Program-made: the position numbers and the translations under genes
Shown here: positions 18,229 through 27,451 of the stretch, piece after piece
Layout: each line of letters starts with the position of its first letter
Position numbering within the stretch: position 1 is the stretch's first letter
The notes under the pieces: model-generated
What the model saw: only the letters and a program-made list of their open reading frames with translations
Told to the model about the DNA's origin: nothing
Database searches by the model: none
Assembly: GCF_014641075.1 (NCBI RefSeq)
Contig: NZ_BMHP01000001.1
Coordinates: 1,488,001-1,552,000, forward strand
Direction of reading: 5' to 3'
Length of the DNA: 64,000 nt
Source of the DNA: Paenibacillus nasutitermitis
GTDB taxonomy: Bacteria; Bacillota; Bacilli; Paenibacillales; Paenibacillaceae

Positions 18229-19839
18229 ATGTATTCCGTCATGCTGGTGGACGATGATTTCCCGGTGCTGGAGTTTCTCTCCAACATGATCCCGTGGCGT
18301 GAGCTGGGACTTGAACTCCATTCCGCTTGCAAGAACGGAGCCGTCGCTCTGGAGAAGGCGGTGATCCATCCTCCGGATATGGTAATAACCGACATAGGCA
18401 TGCCGCAGATGGACGGCATTCAACTGATCGCAGAGCTAAAGCAGCTCAAGCCGGATATCCGCGTTGTCATATTATCATGCATGGATGATTTCGGCTATGC
18501 CCAGAAAGCAGTCCGGCTGCAGGTGCATGATTATATGCTGAAGGAAACGATGAACCAATCCCAAATGTGCGAGCTGTTGTCCAGACTGCGGAGAGAGCTT
18601 GATCATGAGAAACAGCTCTCTGCGCAGATGGACAATATCAGAAGCATCAATGTCGAGAATGAATGGGCGTTCAAACAAAAACTGCTCCATAGGATGCTGC
18701 AGCCTGCCGGGAATACCGGTAGTCCGGGATGGATCCTGGAGGCGCAGAGGCATGGCATCGAAATGCAGGGCAAAAACTATTTGCCGGTCATGTGCTACAT
18801 GAATCGGGACGTAGAGCTACCTCAACAATATCTGCAGGATTCGCCGATGATGGTGGCACTCATGGCCGCGGTCGAAGAATTGCTGCAGACGCAGCCAGGT
18901 GTTCTTGTCCTGCCTAACCATGAGAGGGAATATATCCTTCTGCTCCCCTATCGCCGGACATTAAAGGAAAATGCCTATGAAACGTTCAGTCCCCTCATTC
19001 AGGAGCTTTGTGTGCAGCTTAAAAACCAGCTTGGCGCCGTCACGACCTGCATCTTCGGCCGTGCAGGAAACGCTCCGCAAACGCTGGGCACCGAAGTTTC
19101 CCGGCTGCTTGCAAGTGCCGGGTCGCAGCGTTTCTATCTGGTTGAAGGCGGCGTCTATAATGATGCTGCGCTAGCCGGGTTTACCAGTGAAGATTTATAC
19201 AAGCATTATGCGGACGCTTCAGGTGAAATCCGCGATGCGTTTCTGGAGGAAGATGAGGAGAAGCTGGATGAGCTAGTACTCCACTGGATGGGGCTGATCC
19301 GCAGCAGCCGTCATCCTCCGGAAATGGTCAAGGAATGGACGCTAAAGATCCTTTATGACATCCAATCCAGACTGCAGGTTTTGCAGCATTACCAGACCAC
19401 CTTTTCCATGGAAGTGCTCCATAAGGCGATCGGAGAAATCAGCACAATGGACGAGCTGGTTGTCTGGATACGGAAGTTCTTCCGCGAGCGGCTGCCGCTT
19501 GTACGGTTGATTTACAGCCAATCCAGACGTTCGGAAATTCTGGAAGCGCAGCAGTATGTAACCAAACATATCCATTTGAAAATCACGCTTGAGGAAGTAG
19601 CGGATATGCTGCACATCAACTCCAGCTATTTCAGCCGTCTGTTCAAAAAAGAAACCGGTGACAACTTCATTCATTATGTCACCTTTGCCAAAATGGAGCG
19701 GGCCAAAGAACTGCTGGGAAAAACCAATATCAGTGTGGAGAAAATCGCCGAGCAGCTGGGCTACGATAATAAAAGCTATTTCACCAAGCTATTCAAGAAG
19801 CATACTGGCACAACACCTGGTGAATATAGAGGAGCTTGA
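18229..19839 (+). CDS. YesN-type response regulator with AraC DNA-binding domain, cluster A
   Basis: 536 residues. The receiver domain has acidic residues DDD at 8-10 and phospho-acceptor Asp55 in MVITDIGMPQMDG. A long middle region (~150-430) of unassigned fold precedes an AraC HTH pair (LEEVADMLHINSSYFSRLFK, then EKIAEQLGYDNKSYFTKLFK). It is the partner of the kinase just upstream and probably activates the cluster A transport genes. The start is ATG 18229 with AGGGGGTGAG. The GNAT gene starts 26 bp after its stop. Confidence 0.93.
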   Translation: MYSVMLVDDDFPVLEFLSNMIPWRELGLELHSACKNGAVALEKAVIHPPDMVITDIGMPQMDGIQLIAELKQLKPDIRVVILSCMDDFGYAQKAVRLQVHDYMLKETMNQSQMCELLSRLRRELDHEKQLSAQMDNIRSINVENEWAFKQKLLHRMLQPAGNTGSPGWILEAQRHGIEMQGKNYLPVMCYMNRDVELPQQYLQDSPMMVALMAAVEELLQTQPGVLVLPNHEREYILLLPYRRTLKENAYETFSPLIQELCVQLKNQLGAVTTCIFGRAGNAPQTLGTEVSRLLASAGSQRFYLVEGGVYNDAALAGFTSEDLYKHYADASGEIRDAFLEEDEEKLDELVLHWMGLIRSSRHPPEMVKEWTLKILYDIQSRLQVLQHYQTTFSMEVLHKAIGEISTMDELVVWIRKFFRERLPLVRLIYSQSRRSEILEAQQYVTKHIHLKITLEEVADMLHINSSYFSRLFKKETGDNFIHYVTFAKMERAKELLGKTNISVEKIAEQLGYDNKSYFTKLFKKHTGTTPGEYRGA

Positions 19840-19864
19840 TACCTTGGGAGGGATCAACACGGTC

Positions 19865-20830
19865 ATGGTACAACTCATACCCATCGCGAACATCGAGTTA
19901 GAGGCTGCGACAAGCCTGTGGAATGACGAACTGGGGAGCGAATTTCCCATGCGCCCGCAGCTGCTTCGTCAAAGCTGGACGGAAGACCGCAATGTATCTG
20001 CTGCGGGTTCCTGGGCAGCCATAGATGAAAGCTGCAACCGGCTTGCCGGTTTTGTCGTTGCCAAAACATGGAACGACCCGTCGGAGGGCATTTCTTTTCC
20101 TTCCGAAGGGGGCTGGATCAGCGTTCTGCTTGTCCATTCCGACTATCGGAGGCAGGGGATTGGCAGCCTGCTGCTTCATAAAGCGGAACAGGCTCTAAGG
20201 GAGGCGGGCGTAGTCGACGTTCATCTGGGCAATGATCTGCACAGGCGGCTGTTCCCGGGACTGCCCGTACCAAGCCAGGCAGCTTCCGCCTGGTTCGAGA
20301 GCAAAGGCTACCGCTGTACGGGCAGCCTGCAGGACTTGCTGTGCCAGTACCGGAAGGATGAACCTGTTGTGACGCCGGATTTCGAAGATATTTCCATACG
20401 CTTGCTGAGGGAGGATGAGCATGGGCGCATCCAGCGCTTCATGCATGAGCATTTTCCGGGAAGATGGGATTATTCCACGCGTGATTATTGGAAAGCAGGC
20501 GGGAGTGGGCGGGAGTTCGTCGTGATGGAAAAGGCTGGGGAGCTGATCGGATTTTGTCGTATCAATGACTCCGCTTCGCCGCTGCTTGCGCAAAATATTT
20601 ACTGGTCGCCGCTTTTCGAGGGGGAGCTGGGAGGCGTTGGGCCGCTCGGCATAGACAGCGCCTATCGGGGAAGAGGTTATGGCGCGGCTATTGTCCAGGC
20701 GGGCATAAGTATCCTTCGCGGCCGCGGCATAGGTAATATCGTCATCGACGCCACGCCGATTGCCGCCTTTTACGAACAAATGGGCTACCGCATATGGCGT
20801 ACCTATAACCTGTACAGCAAACATCTGTAA
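19865..20830 (+). CDS. Tandem GNAT acetyltransferase-like protein
   Basis: 321 residues with two GNAT-like halves. The N-terminal acetyl-CoA motif is VHSDYRRQGIGSLLL (about 87-101) and the C-terminal one is IDSAYRGRGYGAAIV (about 264-278), ending with the YEQMGYR strand seen in GNAT folds. Its substrate is unknown. The start is placed at ATG 19865; GGGAGGG at 19846-19852 is 12 bp away, somewhat far. The frame continues upstream into the regulator gene, but that part is antiparallel in composition to nothing plausible. It is probably the last gene of the kinase-regulator transcript. Confidence 0.82.
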   Translation: MVQLIPIANIELEAATSLWNDELGSEFPMRPQLLRQSWTEDRNVSAAGSWAAIDESCNRLAGFVVAKTWNDPSEGISFPSEGGWISVLLVHSDYRRQGIGSLLLHKAEQALREAGVVDVHLGNDLHRRLFPGLPVPSQAASAWFESKGYRCTGSLQDLLCQYRKDEPVVTPDFEDISIRLLREDEHGRIQRFMHEHFPGRWDYSTRDYWKAGGSGREFVVMEKAGELIGFCRINDSASPLLAQNIYWSPLFEGELGGVGPLGIDSAYRGRGYGAAIVQAGISILRGRGIGNIVIDATPIAAFYEQMGYRIWRTYNLYSKHL

Positions 20831-20858
20831 ACCTGTCGACCAGCGCTGCGGCACTAAC

Positions 20859-20909
20859 AAGCCCGGCCTGCCCCTCCAAATTGGAACTGGAGGAAGACCT
20901 GCCAGGCTT
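20859..20909. terminator. Imperfect hairpin between convergent genes
   Basis: AAGCC, GGC and CTCCA pair with TGGAG, GCC and GGCTT with small internal loops. It sits between the GNAT gene (+) and the ferritin-like gene (-). T- and A-rich sequence flanks it only on the right. Confidence 0.5.
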
Positions 20910-20998
20910 CTGGTAAAATAATTTTCTGAAATTTCTATGGGAAGAATTAAACCGTTTATGGTGCGTATGCTTCTGCGGCAACTCTTATAGCTGGACGT

Positions 20999-22285
20999 TC
21001 AATAATTTCCGGCGAACGGGCTTTGGGGGATGATTTTCCGGTCAGGGGCCTGCCCCATGAAGCGGTTCCTTCTCTCCCAGGTCAGATCGGCATCCTTGCG
21101 GGCCGCTTCCACATTGCCTTCATAAGCCGTATCCACCACCCATTTCTTGCCGAAGCCTGCATGAACGACTTCATCTGCCCAATCGAAATCCTGAAAGGTG
21201 GTCATTAACGGGTCTTTAGCGGTATCCCGGGCGAATTCCCATTCCTCCCGCTTGCCCGGCGGGTACTTCATAGCCGCCTGTTCAATCGCGACTGTCAGAT
21301 GCACATATGCTTCTTCGGGACCGAACAGGTTTTTGGAAACTTCATAGAAGCCGATCCAGTTGGGAGCTTCATACACATCATAACCGAGCTTCCGCAGCGC
21401 CGCTTCGCCGAACCAGGAATGCCGGACTTCATCCCATAAATGCCGGGCAGTATCCAGGTAGAAAGCCCAAGGTCGGCCAGTTGTCTCAAACAGCACATAA
21501 GCAACGCCTTCGGCCGGCGACATCTCGAAGTAACGGGAGTACATCATCATTTTGAAGCGCCCTTCGTCACTATCTTCAAAATGGATGTCCTTGAATTTGG
21601 TGACGGAGGACGTGTAGCGGCTGTCGCGCGGACTATGGTCCGGCAGGACAAAAGGATCGGTGAGGAATTCGTCGGAATCCGGCATTTCCGCGGCTGGTCC
21701 GGTCCCATCCGCGCCACCGCCTGCGGCCAGCAGCCTTGCTAGATAAACGTTCCGCTGCTGCAGGAAGTCAAGCTCATCCTTGCCGGCGGATGAGGATAGA
21801 TGGGCGATCGCTTCCCGGCCCCAGGCGATTTCATCCTCTCTGTCGAGAAGCTGGTGTCGGAGGATATGCAGCGTAGGCTGGTCTACGATAGGCTGGGCCG
21901 CTTCCATATACCGGCTGATTGCTTCTATCTGAGCCGGTTTAATAACCTCAAAAAGGGCACTCAGCAGTTCCAGTGTGCCGGGGGAGTCGAGTACCGCGTT
22001 CATGAGAGCATCCAGCACGGGGCCGGGACTTTTGTCAAACGCGGACGACCCCATACGAAGCTGCTTGCAGCGGCCGCGAAGCTGATCATGATGCACGGCG
22101 TCGAGCCATGACACGCGGGCCAGAATGCCTTTGATCTCATATTCCGGACAGGCGATCATCCGACCTGCGGCAATCCGCATGATTTTTCTGTCAAAATAAG
22201 CGATATGGCGCAGCCGTTCAGCCGATTCGGCGACAGACAGCCCGACTTTGTCCCAATCCTTGATGCCCATAAATGGATCCAGCAT
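20999..22285 (-). CDS. Predicted ferritin-like protein of unknown function
   Basis: About 428 residues. Two stretches look like carboxylate/His helical metal sites: HIAYFDRKIMRIAAGR with WLDAVHHDQLRGR in the N-terminal half, and HLWDEVRHSWFGEAALRKLG with FDWADEVVHAGFGKKW in the C-terminal half. E/D-x-x-H repeats spaced on helices are the hallmark of ferritin-like di-iron folds, so a doubled ferritin-like bundle is inferred. No named family is certain. The start is either ATG 22285 (GAGGAGG 11 bp upstream) or ATG 22309. It is divergent from the AraC gene at 22465 and probably co-regulated with it. Confidence 0.7.
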   Translation of the reverse strand: MLDPFMGIKDWDKVGLSVAESAERLRHIAYFDRKIMRIAAGRMIACPEYEIKGILARVSWLDAVHHDQLRGRCKQLRMGSSAFDKSPGPVLDALMNAVLDSPGTLELLSALFEVIKPAQIEAISRYMEAAQPIVDQPTLHILRHQLLDREDEIAWGREAIAHLSSSAGKDELDFLQQRNVYLARLLAAGGGADGTGPAAEMPDSDEFLTDPFVLPDHSPRDSRYTSSVTKFKDIHFEDSDEGRFKMMMYSRYFEMSPAEGVAYVLFETTGRPWAFYLDTARHLWDEVRHSWFGEAALRKLGYDVYEAPNWIGFYEVSKNLFGPEEAYVHLTVAIEQAAMKYPPGKREEWEFARDTAKDPLMTTFQDFDWADEVVHAGFGKKWVVDTAYEGNVEAARKDADLTWERRNRFMGQAPDRKIIPQSPFAGNY

Positions 22286-22464
22286 GGCGCAATATTCCTC
22301 CTCGTGCATATATAGTGACGCCCGATAATGAGGCGATTACCCATAAGATTAGCGGATTAAGGATGAAAAGGACATTCACCAAAGCACATGTTTTTTACAC
22401 GATTTGGTCTATCTTTCAGCTATCATCAAGGGAAAGACCCCCTGTGGGAAGGAAGGTGAAAAGC

Positions 22465-23256
22465 ATGGCTCTTCAGATTGAAGAATTGAAGCTATCCAAT
22501 GCTTACGGTAAAGTATTCTGCGAGCCGGGCTGGCGGTGGAATACGGTCGGTCGTCCTTTTGAGGATTTTGACCTGTGGTATGTTTGGAGCGGAGAAGGGG
22601 ATTTGATCCTGAACGGGGTGCGCGGTCCCGTCTCGGCTGGCAGCTGTTATCTGTTCCGGCCCGGGGATGAAACAGTGGGCAGGCATGATCCGGAGTCGCC
22701 CCTCACGGTGTCTTTTATTCATTTTCAAATGCCCCATAGCCTTGCAGGATGTTATCCGTCTTTTCATCAAATTAAAGACCGGCTTACGTTTGAAACCTAC
22801 TTGACCCGTTATGCCCGTTCTCTGATGGAGAAACAAAGCCGAAGCGAAACGGAGGCCCTTCATCTGCTTTTCCTGCTGCTGCTTCAGTTTGCGGACGAAG
22901 GAACAAGTGAAACCGATACGGGATTGAATGAAAATCAAGAGCTGCTGTCAATCATTCATGAATCGGCCGGCTATATCCGCCAATTTCCAGGCATGAAGCA
23001 TACAGTGGCCTCATTGGCCGAGCGTGCGCGTTTGTCGGAGCGGTATTTCTCCCGCAAGTTCCGTGCGATTATGGGCAGGACGCTGGAAGCTTATGTGATC
23101 AATATGAAGATTGAACGTGCCGAGCATCTGCTTCGTTATTATGGGATGAACGTCAGCGAGGTTGCCGATGCCCTGGATTACGGCAGCGTTTATTACTTCA
23201 GCCGCCAATTCAAGCAATACAGGGGTATCGCGCCGTCAGAGCTGCGCAAGCGTTAA
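22465..23256 (+). CDS. AraC-family transcriptional regulator
   Basis: 263 residues. An N-terminal cupin sensor (DLWYVWSGEGDLILNG, CYLFRPGDET) and a C-terminal AraC DNA-binding domain (VASLAERARLSERYFSRKFR, then VSEVADALDYGSVYYFSRQF). The start ATG 22465 follows GGAAGGTGAA; a long in-frame extension to 22273 crosses the divergent promoter region and is unlikely. It lies between the divergent ferritin-like gene and the E-O-E-O operon, whose promoter carries a 21-bp-spaced direct repeat fitting this class of regulator. Confidence 0.9.
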   Translation: MALQIEELKLSNAYGKVFCEPGWRWNTVGRPFEDFDLWYVWSGEGDLILNGVRGPVSAGSCYLFRPGDETVGRHDPESPLTVSFIHFQMPHSLAGCYPSFHQIKDRLTFETYLTRYARSLMEKQSRSETEALHLLFLLLLQFADEGTSETDTGLNENQELLSIIHESAGYIRQFPGMKHTVASLAERARLSERYFSRKFRAIMGRTLEAYVINMKIERAEHLLRYYGMNVSEVADALDYGSVYYFSRQFKQYRGIAPSELRKR

Positions 23257-23332
23257 AGCCGTATACCGGATTAGTCACTTTTTGAGCAGGAAGAAAAATT
23301 AAGTGCTAATAACTTGCAGGATATGCGGTTAA

Positions 23333-23388
23333 TCTGTCAAATTATTTAATGAATCCGTCAATTTATTTTTATTTTAAGTTGTTATAGT
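23333..23388 (+). promoter_or_regulatory. Direct repeats and -10 box upstream of the E-O-E-O operon
   Basis: TCTGTCAAATTATTT at 23333-23347 and TCCGTCAATTTATTT at 23354-23368 agree at 13 of 15 positions and start 21 bp apart, two helical turns. A -10 box TATAGT is at 23383-23388. The -35 position (about 23360-23365) is poor and lies inside the second repeat. This is the layout of a promoter activated by an AraC-family protein. Confidence 0.6.
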
Positions 23389-23430
23389 TTAATAACATTC
23401 ATACAAATGCATTTGAGGAGGCGTTTGAAA

Positions 23431-24291
23431 TTGCTTGGAAACCGCTTAGGCGTTCTGACCGATGAGGTTTCGGTAGTATTGGAGGAAGCGTTGGACTGGA
23501 TTGCGGCTCAAGGGCTGTCGCATGTGGAGCTGCGTGTCATAAATGGAAGAAATATAGCGGATCTGGAGGATCATGAAGTGCGCGAGGTTCGCTCACAGGT
23601 AGAGAAGCGCGGACTTTATATCTCCGCAGTCGCATCGCCTTTGTTTAAATGCAGACTGGATGCCAGCCGCACGGTGTCTTCCGGAGATACTTTCGGACAA
23701 AAGGAAGAAAGCGTCGAAGCGCATTTCCGCAAATTGGATCGCGTCATTGAAATCGCTCTCATGCTGGGTGCCCCGCGGATCCGCATATTCTCGTTCTGGA
23801 GAGAATTGCAGCCGGAGCTGTACAGCAAAGAAATTGCGTCGCATCTCAAAAAAGCAGCCGAGCGCGCAGAGCGCTCCGATGTTGTCCTGCTGCTGGAAAA
23901 CGAGCCTTCCTGCAACGCCGGATTTGCCGAAGAGGTCGCCGATATCGTTGAAAGGGTTGATTCGCAAGCTTTGCGCGGGTTGTGGGATCCCGGGAATGAG
24001 GCCTACGGCGGGAGGGAAGCTTATCCTCGCGGTTATGAGAAGATCAAAGGTGCGATAGGTCATGTTCATCTGAAGGATGCATATATTGGTGCTGACGGAT
24101 TGCCCCGGTGCGTTCCACTGGGTTCAGGCGATGTTCCGGTGATCGCACAACTGAAAGCTCTGGAAGAGGATGGATATGAAGGGCTGTATACCATTGAAAC
24201 GCATTTCATTCCAGCGGGCGGTTCCCAGATGACCGGCACGCGCATGACGCTGGATGCCTTGCGTGCCTTACTTGGCGAGGTGAGAAGATAA
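23431..24291 (+). CDS. Sugar phosphate isomerase/epimerase (TIM barrel), first of operon
   Basis: 286 residues: RLGVLTDEVSVVLEEALDWI, HVELRVINGRNIADL, the metal strand VVLLLENEPSCNAGFAEEV, GLWDPGNEAY, and HVHLKDAY, which place it in the AP endonuclease 2 / xylose isomerase-like fold. The start is taken as TTG 23431 because GAGGAGG lies 9 bp upstream; the ATG at 23407 has no site. It probably interconverts a keto-sugar or inosose made by the adjacent oxidoreductase. The next gene begins 1 bp after the stop. Confidence 0.88.
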   Translation: MLGNRLGVLTDEVSVVLEEALDWIAAQGLSHVELRVINGRNIADLEDHEVREVRSQVEKRGLYISAVASPLFKCRLDASRTVSSGDTFGQKEESVEAHFRKLDRVIEIALMLGAPRIRIFSFWRELQPELYSKEIASHLKKAAERAERSDVVLLLENEPSCNAGFAEEVADIVERVDSQALRGLWDPGNEAYGGREAYPRGYEKIKGAIGHVHLKDAYIGADGLPRCVPLGSGDVPVIAQLKALEEDGYEGLYTIETHFIPAGGSQMTGTRMTLDALRALLGEVRR

Positions 24292-24292
24292 T

Positions 24293-25342
24293 ATGAAGCA
24301 GTGGCGAATCGGGATCATCGGCTGTGGAGGTATTGCAGGCTTCCATATTCAGGCGATTCGGGAGATCGGACACGCGAAGCTGATTGCCGTATCCAGCCGC
24401 AGCCGGGACAAGGCCGAGACAATAGGAAAGCAGGAGAATTGCGATTGGACGGATGATTACAAGGAGCTGCTGGACAGGCGCGATATCGATCTTGTGTCGG
24501 TAACGACGTCCAGCGGCAGCCATTATACAATTGGCCGGGAAGCTCTGCTGGCTGGCAAGCATCTGGTCATTGAGAAGCCGATGGCGATGCTCGAGACCGA
24601 AGCGGCCGAGCTGATCGCCATCGCTGAAGCGAACGGACTGACGATATCGGTCATCTCCCAACGACGGTTCGAGCCCCAGCATCAGCTTCTAAAACGTCTT
24701 ATGGAGCAGAACAAGCTGGGAAATCTGCTGTTCGCCGAGGTGTCGGTTCCTTACTACCGTTCGCAGGATTATTACGACAGTGCGGCGTGGCGCGGTACGA
24801 TTCAAGAGGATGGCGGTTCATTGATGAACCAGGGCATTCATTCCATTGATCTGCTGCTTTGGCTCGTTGGACAGCCAGTCGCTGTCTCCGGTAAAATCGC
24901 CACTCAATCCCATCAGATCGAAGCAGAAGATATGGGGGTCGCGATTGTTACCTTTGCCGGCGGCGCAATCGGTACGATCATGGCCTCTACCAATATTAAG
25001 CCGGGTTTCCCGGCAGGCATTAATCTTTATGGAGATAAAGGAACGGTTAAAGTCAGCGGCAGCGATATTATCCATTGGTCAGTGGAAGGGATGGACGAGC
25101 CGGAGCTCGGACTGACCGGCCAAAGCGGCGGGGTCTCCGATCCTCTGAGCATTCAGCATATCTATCATCAGCTACAATATGAGGACATACTGGATGCGCT
25201 TGCGAGTAGCCGCGAGCCGCTCGTAACCGGAAGAGACGGCATGGCAAGCGTTCAATTGATCCGTAAAATCTATGAAAGCTCGAAGCTTGGCCGTGAAATG
25301 CGGCTGGATGAGCCTTCGACAGACATCCGGAGGGATTCTTGA
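24293..25342 (+). CDS. Gfo/Idh/MocA family oxidoreductase
   Basis: 349 residues: Rossmann GIIGCGGIAGFH at 6-17, catalytic IEKPMAM at about 98-104, and the substrate-domain motif GGSLMNQGIHSIDLLLWLVG with the conserved His-x-x-Asp. It is an NAD(P)-dependent dehydrogenase of a sugar or polyol. The TGA stop overlaps the ATG of the next gene (ATGA), so translation is coupled. Confidence 0.92.
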   Translation: MKQWRIGIIGCGGIAGFHIQAIREIGHAKLIAVSSRSRDKAETIGKQENCDWTDDYKELLDRRDIDLVSVTTSSGSHYTIGREALLAGKHLVIEKPMAMLETEAAELIAIAEANGLTISVISQRRFEPQHQLLKRLMEQNKLGNLLFAEVSVPYYRSQDYYDSAAWRGTIQEDGGSLMNQGIHSIDLLLWLVGQPVAVSGKIATQSHQIEAEDMGVAIVTFAGGAIGTIMASTNIKPGFPAGINLYGDKGTVKVSGSDIIHWSVEGMDEPELGLTGQSGGVSDPLSIQHIYHQLQYEDILDALASSREPLVTGRDGMASVQLIRKIYESSKLGREMRLDEPSTDIRRDS

Positions 25343-26196
25343 TGAAAATAGCAATGTTCAGCGGCGCATTAATCGAATACAGCATCCACGAAGCGCTTCA
25401 GATCGCCCAACGCATCGGCGTTGACGGCTTGGAGATTGCCGGCAATGAGCCTCATTTTTCGCCAACGACCAGCAGCTTGCGGATCAAGGAAATCAAGCGG
25501 CTGGCCGACAATCTGGGACTCGCAATTCCCGCTATCGGCGGTTATGCGGGAAGATTCTCTGAACTGGGCGATGCGGATTGCGAACGGGAATTCGAGAATA
25601 TCCGGCGCATGCTGCCCAAGGCAGCGGAACTTGGAGCGTCGCTCTTCCGCGTTCAGACGGGAGGACCGAACGGTTTTCTGGCACAGGAGTATCACTATCA
25701 GAAATCAGCCCATTTTATTGACAGATGCGCCGAGGAAGCGCAGCAGTACAATATCCGTATCGCGCTTGAAATCCATAACCAGTCGATCATTGAGACGACA
25801 GATGACTGCAGCCGACTGCTGAAGCTCATCAAACGGGATAATGTCGGCTTTATTCATGACGCGGGGAACATGTATATTACGGACACCGATTACGGCCGTG
25901 ATTCCGTTCTTCGGCTTGGCAGCCGCCTGTTCCATGTGCATGTAAAGGATGAGCTGCGGATACCCGAGGCAGGAGATCCAGGCACGTTCACCAATTTGAC
26001 GCGGCATGGCCAGGAAGCCTTTGTCCAGTGCAGGCTTGGCGACGGAGGCGTCGACCATCAGCCTTTGTTTGCGGCACTTGAAGAGACAGGGTATGATGGC
26101 TGGGTTACCTTGGAGTGTTTCGCTCCTTACCCCATCGAGGAGCGGTTTCGGCATGACTTTAAGGAAGTGCGCAGCTTGCTGGCCAGCAAATCCTGA
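25342..26196 (+). CDS. Sugar phosphate isomerase/epimerase (TIM barrel), second copy
   Basis: 284 residues with the same fold as the gene at 23431 but clearly a different subfamily: LQIAQRIGVDGLEIAGNEPH, then RIALEIHNQSIIETTDDCSR, GFIHDAGNMYI and FHVHVKDEL. The Glu in LEIHNQS and His in HVHVKDE are likely metal ligands. The ATG overlaps the upstream stop, with CCGGAGGG as the ribosome site; a TTG three bases upstream is an alternative start. Confidence 0.88.
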   Translation: MKIAMFSGALIEYSIHEALQIAQRIGVDGLEIAGNEPHFSPTTSSLRIKEIKRLADNLGLAIPAIGGYAGRFSELGDADCEREFENIRRMLPKAAELGASLFRVQTGGPNGFLAQEYHYQKSAHFIDRCAEEAQQYNIRIALEIHNQSIIETTDDCSRLLKLIKRDNVGFIHDAGNMYITDTDYGRDSVLRLGSRLFHVHVKDELRIPEAGDPGTFTNLTRHGQEAFVQCRLGDGGVDHQPLFAALEETGYDGWVTLECFAPYPIEERFRHDFKEVRSLLASKS

Positions 26197-26231
26197 ACAT
26201 ACAGCTTAACGAGGAAGAGGAGGATGTATAG

Positions 26232-27344
26232 ATGAATCGGGAACCTTTAAAAGTCGGTATTATCGGACAAGGCCGGAGCGGCCGGGACATTCACGGGAAC
26301 CTGCTGGTGCGGATCCCGGGCTATTACCGGATCGCGGCTGTCGCGGACGCGCTTGCGGAACGCCGGGAGCGGGCAGAGAAGGAATACGGCTGCCGGTCCT
26401 ATGAGAGCTGGGAGGCAATGGCGGATAACGAGCAGCTGGATCTGATCGTGAACGCCTCGCCAAGCGATCAGCATTACAGCGTCTCGCTGGAGCTGTTAAA
26501 CCGTGGGTTTCATGTACTGTGCGAGAAACCTTTGGCTAAAACGCCGGAAGAGGTTGACCGTCTGATCGCTGCATCGCAGCGTTCAGGCAAGATACTGGCT
26601 GTATTCCAGAATTCGCGTTATCAGCCTGCTTTCGTACAGATCCGGAAGGTTATCGCATCAGGCGTTCTGGGAAGAATTGTTCAAATCGACCTGACCAGCA
26701 GCAATTTTGCCCGCAGATGGGACTGGCAGACGCTGCAAAGCAATAATGGGGGAAATCTGATGAATACAGGACCGCATCCACTGGACCAGGCCCTTCAGCT
26801 GTTCGGCGGCGATACTACGCCCAATGTCACCTGCATCATGGACCGCGCCAACACCTTCGGCGATGCAGAGGATTATGTCAAGCTGCTGCTGCATGGGCAT
26901 GGCCGCCCCACCATAGATATTGAAATTTCCTCATGCAGCAATTTTCCCGGCGAAGCTTTTGTGATCCAGGGAACGCATGGCGGTCTGCATGGCGATACGC
27001 GGCGGTTGGAATGGAAATATTACCGGCCTGAGGAAGCGCCGCCCCAACAGCTTGTCAGAGGACCGCTATTAGATTCGAATGGCATGCCGGCTTACTGCAG
27101 CGAACAGCTCAAATGGCATCAGGATGCCTGGGATCTGAACATGGAGGTGGGCAGATCGGCATTCGATCATATGACGGAGCAGGTTTATCGGATGCTGTAC
27201 CGGACATTGACAGAAGGGGCTCCGCTTGAAATTACACCGCTTCAGGTAAGAATGCAAATGGAAGTGATGGAGGAGTGCCGCCGCCAGAATCCGCATATCT
27301 ATCGTTTGGACTCGAATCCTGCAGATACGGCGGATCTCGTCTGA
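26232..27344 (+). CDS. Gfo/Idh/MocA family oxidoreductase, last of the E-O-E-O operon
   Basis: 370 residues: GIIGQGRSGRDIHGN replaces the usual GxGxxG with GQGRSG, then CEKPLAK at about 97-103, and GGNLMNTGPHPLDQALQLFG. The extra length over the other two oxidoreductases is at the C-terminus. The start is ATG 26232 behind GAGGAGGATGTATAG, 36 bp after the preceding stop. No terminator follows directly; the next clear one is at 27513. Confidence 0.9.
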   Translation: MNREPLKVGIIGQGRSGRDIHGNLLVRIPGYYRIAAVADALAERRERAEKEYGCRSYESWEAMADNEQLDLIVNASPSDQHYSVSLELLNRGFHVLCEKPLAKTPEEVDRLIAASQRSGKILAVFQNSRYQPAFVQIRKVIASGVLGRIVQIDLTSSNFARRWDWQTLQSNNGGNLMNTGPHPLDQALQLFGGDTTPNVTCIMDRANTFGDAEDYVKLLLHGHGRPTIDIEISSCSNFPGEAFVIQGTHGGLHGDTRRLEWKYYRPEEAPPQQLVRGPLLDSNGMPAYCSEQLKWHQDAWDLNMEVGRSAFDHMTEQVYRMLYRTLTEGAPLEITPLQVRMQMEVMEECRRQNPHIYRLDSNPADTADLV

Positions 27345-27391
27345 CCACAACGATGTGAAATAGATATTGACCGAGCCGTCCCATAAAAGGA

Positions 27392-27420
27392 TTGCTTTCT
27401 ACTCTGCCATTGTGTAAAAT
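27392..27420 (+). promoter_or_regulatory. Candidate promoter
   Basis: TTGCTT at 27392-27397 and TAAAAT at 27415-27420 are separated by 17 bp. It could drive the short frame at 27452 and the frameshifted gene beyond it, unless transcripts stop at the 27513 terminator. Confidence 0.45.
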
Positions 27421-27451
27421 AGTGGAAATTTAACTTTGAAGGAGTGGGAGT

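Noticed and set aside
19658..19864. N-terminal extension of the tandem-GNAT protein into the YesN gene
   Set aside because: That stretch is the AraC domain of the regulator read in another frame; the GNAT fold is complete from 19865.
22273..22464. 64-codon extension of the AraC regulator at 22465
   Set aside because: It crosses the divergent promoter region and part of the opposite gene, and a good ribosome site sits just before 22465.
23333..23368. Two similar 15-bp repeats as the start of a CRISPR array
   Set aside because: Only two short, AT-rich copies with a 6-bp gap; the layout fits regulator half-sites.
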